From assembly GCA_900770415.1 (NCBI GenBank), contig CAAGKN010000007.1, positions 62,001 to 126,000 of the forward strand: a DNA stretch of 64,000 nt, in the 5' to 3' direction. Both the position numbers and the translations under genes were made by a program. How positions within the stretch are numbered: the stretch's first letter is position 1; each line of letters begins with the position of its first letter. Positions 61,168-64,000 of the stretch are shown here, piece after piece. The notes under the pieces are model-generated. The model worked only from the letters and a program-made list of their open reading frames with translations, did no database searches and was not told where the DNA came from. The stretch comes from Clostridia bacterium. GTDB lineage: Bacteria > Bacillota > Clostridia > TANB77 > CAG-508.

Positions 61168-63366
61168 ATGTTGGGAAAAAGTTTTGGTGGATCTGTGAAG
61201 CTTTCTGGAGAAAGTGAATATAGAAAGGCACTTAGAGATATAACAAGTTCTCTAAAAGAAGTTTCTAGTGAATTAAAGCTTACAAACATTCAATTTACAA
61301 ATGGAGAAAAAACTGTAAAAGAAACAAAAACAAGTTATGATAGTGCAAATAACACAATTAAAGAGCAAAGAGAAAAAGTTAATGAATTACGAGAAACTTT
61401 AAAACAAGCAGAAAAGCAATATGGCTCTAACAATGAAAAAGTAAAATTGTTTAAAACACAATTAAATAATGCAGAGTCACAATTGGCTTCAATGGAAGAA
61501 CAAACAGATAAGAGTACAAAAGAAATAAAAGAAATGAAAAAAGGTTTCGATGATGCTGGAAGCGGAGCCTTGAAATTTGGAGATATCTTAAAAGCAAATG
61601 TTTTAAGTGAAGCAATAGTTTCAGGAATTAAAAAATTAGGCAGTGTAGTAAAAGAAGTGGGTTCTGCATTTATCAAAATTGGAAAACAAGCATTAGATAG
61701 CTATGCTGATTACGAACAATTAGTAGGTGGTGTTGAAACTTTATTTAAAGACAATGCAAGTACAGTAGAAAACTATGCAAATAATGCATATAAAACAGCA
61801 GGACTTTCAGCAAACGAATACATGGAGACTGTAACAGCCTTTTCTGCTAGTTTATTACAAAGTTTAAATGGAGACACAGCAAAATCAGCAGAAGTTGCAG
61901 ATATGGCAATCACAGATATGGCAGATAATGCAAACAAAATGGGTACTTCTATGGATATGATACAAAATGCATATCAAGGATTTGCAAAGCAGAATTATAC
62001 TATGTTAGACAATCTTAAGTTAGGTTATGGCGGTACTAAAAGTGAAATGGAAAGGCTTCTTGCTGATGCACAAAAAATTTCAGGAGTAAAATATGATATT
62101 AGTAATTTAAATGATGTTTATCAGGCAATACATGTAATTCAGGGAGAATTAGGAATAACTGGAACAACTGCCAAAGAGGCAAGTACAACAATTCAAGGTT
62201 CCGTTTCGGCAATGAAATCTGCTTGGTCTAATATGTTAACAGGAATAGCAGATGATAATGCAGACTTTGATGGGTTAGTAAACAATCTGGTTGAAAGTAT
62301 TGGAACGGCAGCAGAGAACATAATGCCACGAGTTCAAATCATTATAGATGGAGTAATTGCTTTAGTTGGTCAATTGGGTGAAAAAATAGTGGAGCATCTT
62401 CCAGAAATACTAGAAACGTGTTCAAATATATTTACACAAATAATTGACAGCATAGGAACTTTTGCTCCACAAATAGGTGTAGCAGCTTTTCAAATAGTAA
62501 ATGCATTAATAACTGGAATTGCATCTAATTTGCCAGCTATTTTAGAGGCAGGAATAGAGTTGTTAGTTGAATTAATAAATGGAATCTCACAGACATTGCC
62601 ACAACTTATTCCAGTTATGGTAGATGCTGTATTAAGTATGGCAGAAACATTAATAGATAATATTGATACAATAATTGAAGCAGGAATAGAACTTATTATT
62701 GCTTTGGCAGAAGGACTTATAGAAGCATTACCTAAATTAATAGAGAAAATTCCAACAATAATAGAAAAACTTGTAACTAAACTAACAAATCCAGAAATGA
62801 TAGGAAAAATTATACAGGCGGCAGCCAGATTAATCGTAGAGCTTGGGATTGGATTAATAAAAGCAATTCCTCAATTACTATCTAAAATTCCACAAATAAT
62901 AAGCACAATTGTTAAAGGACTTATGAATGGAGTAAGAAGCTTGAAAGATGTAGGAAAGAATTTACTAAAAGGACTGTGGGAAGGAATGTCAGGGCTTGGA
63001 ACATGGCTTTGGAATAAAGTAAAAGGAATGTTAAATGGATTAACTGATAAAATTAAGAATTTCTTTGGAATACACTCTCCATCTACATTGTTTAAAGATG
63101 AGATAGGAGAAAATTTGGCACTAGGTTTAGGCGAGGGCTTTACAGATACAATGAAAAATGTAACAACAGATATGCAAAATGCAATTCCAACAGAGTTTGA
63201 CACTTCGATGGAAATCAATTCAACAAAAAGCATAGAAACAAATCAAAACAATAACAGTTATTTAGTACAAGCTTTAAAAGAAGCATTAAAAGAAATGAAA
63301 GTAGAACTAAATGACAGAGAAGTGGGAAATTTTGTTGACTCTAAACTTGCAGAGGCGGTGTATTAA
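61168..63366 (+). CDS. Tail tape measure protein
   Basis: 732 residues from ATG 61168 behind AAGAAGGTG (frame opens at GTG 61162). A coiled-coil start (ITSSLKEVSSELKLTNIQ, KVNELRETLKQAEKQYGS), a conserved domain with ASTVENYANNAYKTAGLSAN, hydrophobic helices (about 395-590) and the C-terminal GIHSPSTLFKDEIGENLALG typical of tape measure proteins. It sets tail length and is ejected with DNA. It is short for this family, so the tail is probably short (order of 100 nm or less by the usual length rule). Confidence 0.92.
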   Translation: MLGKSFGGSVKLSGESEYRKALRDITSSLKEVSSELKLTNIQFTNGEKTVKETKTSYDSANNTIKEQREKVNELRETLKQAEKQYGSNNEKVKLFKTQLNNAESQLASMEEQTDKSTKEIKEMKKGFDDAGSGALKFGDILKANVLSEAIVSGIKKLGSVVKEVGSAFIKIGKQALDSYADYEQLVGGVETLFKDNASTVENYANNAYKTAGLSANEYMETVTAFSASLLQSLNGDTAKSAEVADMAITDMADNANKMGTSMDMIQNAYQGFAKQNYTMLDNLKLGYGGTKSEMERLLADAQKISGVKYDISNLNDVYQAIHVIQGELGITGTTAKEASTTIQGSVSAMKSAWSNMLTGIADDNADFDGLVNNLVESIGTAAENIMPRVQIIIDGVIALVGQLGEKIVEHLPEILETCSNIFTQIIDSIGTFAPQIGVAAFQIVNALITGIASNLPAILEAGIELLVELINGISQTLPQLIPVMVDAVLSMAETLIDNIDTIIEAGIELIIALAEGLIEALPKLIEKIPTIIEKLVTKLTNPEMIGKIIQAAARLIVELGIGLIKAIPQLLSKIPQIISTIVKGLMNGVRSLKDVGKNLLKGLWEGMSGLGTWLWNKVKGMLNGLTDKIKNFFGIHSPSTLFKDEIGENLALGLGEGFTDTMKNVTTDMQNAIPTEFDTSMEINSTKSIETNQNNNSYLVQALKEALKEMKVELNDREVGNFVDSKLAEAVY

Positions 63367-63369
63367 AAT

Positions 63370-64000
63370 ATGATTTTTAAAAATATAAATAGCGAGGATA
63401 TATCAGGACTAATAATATGTTCAGAACCACCAATTTCTAGCTCTGCTATAAGAACAAAAGAAACAACGATAGATGGAAGAGACGGAGCTATTGTCGAAAA
63501 ATTAGGATATAAAACTCGTATAAGAAATGTAGAAATAGGATTAAAAAAAGATGCTAATGTTGATAAAATACTTTCATATTTTAGTGGGGAAGGGGATTTA
63601 ATCTTTAAAAATGAAAATGACAAAGTATATAAAGCAGCGATTTATGAACAAGTAGATTTAGAAAGATTATTAAGACTAAGAAAGGGCTCAGTAGCATTTT
63701 ATTGTCAGCCATTCAAATATAAAAGAAATGATATATTTGAAACAATAAAAGATAATAAAGTAAAAGAAAAAAAAGGAAAACATTTAGAACTACTAAATTG
63801 TGCAGAACAAAATGTTGTAGATTTAAAGCTTGAAGGCTCAACTACACAATCTACAAGAAGTGGAAAGAATAAATTACCTTATAACTATTATGATGGCAAT
63901 TCTAAAACAGTAAATGGAATAACTTTTACTGTAAATAAAGACAGAAGTATAACAGCAAACGGAACAGCAACTGCTAATGCGACTTTTGGTATGGTAGATA
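63370..64000 (+). CDS. Distal tail protein, cut by the window end
   Basis: At least 210 residues, still open at 64000. MIFKNINSEDISGLIICSEP, RETTIDGRDGAIVEKLGYK-like motif (TTIDGRDGAIVEKLGY) and VAFYCQPFKYKRND are hallmarks of Dit/SPP1 gp19.1-type proteins that join tail tube and baseplate. The C-terminal domain is missing. Confidence 0.88.
   Translation, partial: MIFKNINSEDISGLIICSEPPISSSAIRTKETTIDGRDGAIVEKLGYKTRIRNVEIGLKKDANVDKILSYFSGEGDLIFKNENDKVYKAAIYEQVDLERLLRLRKGSVAFYCQPFKYKRNDIFETIKDNKVKEKKGKHLELLNCAEQNVVDLKLEGSTTQSTRSGKNKLPYNYYDGNSKTVNGITFTVNKDRSITANGTATANATFGMVD

Overview
The window is very AT-rich DNA of a low-GC Gram-positive bacterium (Bacillota, most likely an uncultured Clostridia-like lineage). 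Support: a YlxM-Ffh-S16-KhpA-RimM-TrmD-L19 operon, an LtaS-type synthase, a SpoVB-type flippase, a G5/3D-domain protein and a cohesin/dockerin pair. No 16S rRNA or other taxonomic marker is present, so the placement is tentative.

Layout. 1-37.8 kb is chromosome: a WG-repeat membrane protein, acpS, tatD, a zincin-like lipoprotein, two secreted cell-wall enzymes, lemA, a flippase, xth, an AI-2E-type transporter, an ABC transporter/FtsX permease pair, an LtaS-like enzyme, DUF421, tsaC, the ffh-rplS operon, a 2070-residue LRR/Ig-like/dockerin protein beside a wall-anchored cohesin protein, a Lon-like protease, and rimI-tsaB-tsaE. At 37.69 kb there is a tRNA-Gly(UCC). From there to the right edge lies a temperate siphophage: integrase, ImmA-like protease, repressor, divergent operators and Cro-like protein, replisome organizer with iterons, DnaB helicase, many small early genes, an ArpU-like late regulator, HNH-TerS-TerL-portal-ClpP protease-capsid, connectors, major tail protein, tail chaperones with a -1 frameshift signal, tape measure and a distal tail protein cut by the window end. 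The right attachment site is outside the window.

Main observation. Nine genes are broken in exactly the same way: one extra C stands directly before a glycine codon (GGA, GGT or GGC), so the zero-frame codon at the break is always CGG. There are eleven such sites (acpS, an ABC ATPase twice, ffh twice, trmD, tsaE, phage rep, phage dnaB, a phage HNH gene, an ArpU-like gene). Reading C-GGN as a +1 shift onto glycine restores the full family sequence each time, including strictly conserved P-loop glycines. By eye I found no in-frame CGG anywhere in the window that is read as arginine, while CGA, CGT and CGC are used normally. This suggests that CGG is not an ordinary sense codon here and instead triggers +1 recoding (or quadruplet CGGN decoding) to glycine, in both host and prophage. 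CDS coordinates below span the whole recoded gene.

Other points: phage replication iterons, one of which contains a CGG site; a textbook A_AAA_AAC slippery site plus stem-loop between the tail chaperone frames; a compact cohesin-dockerin surface pair; a repressor operator array; and many short phage genes of under 60 codons.
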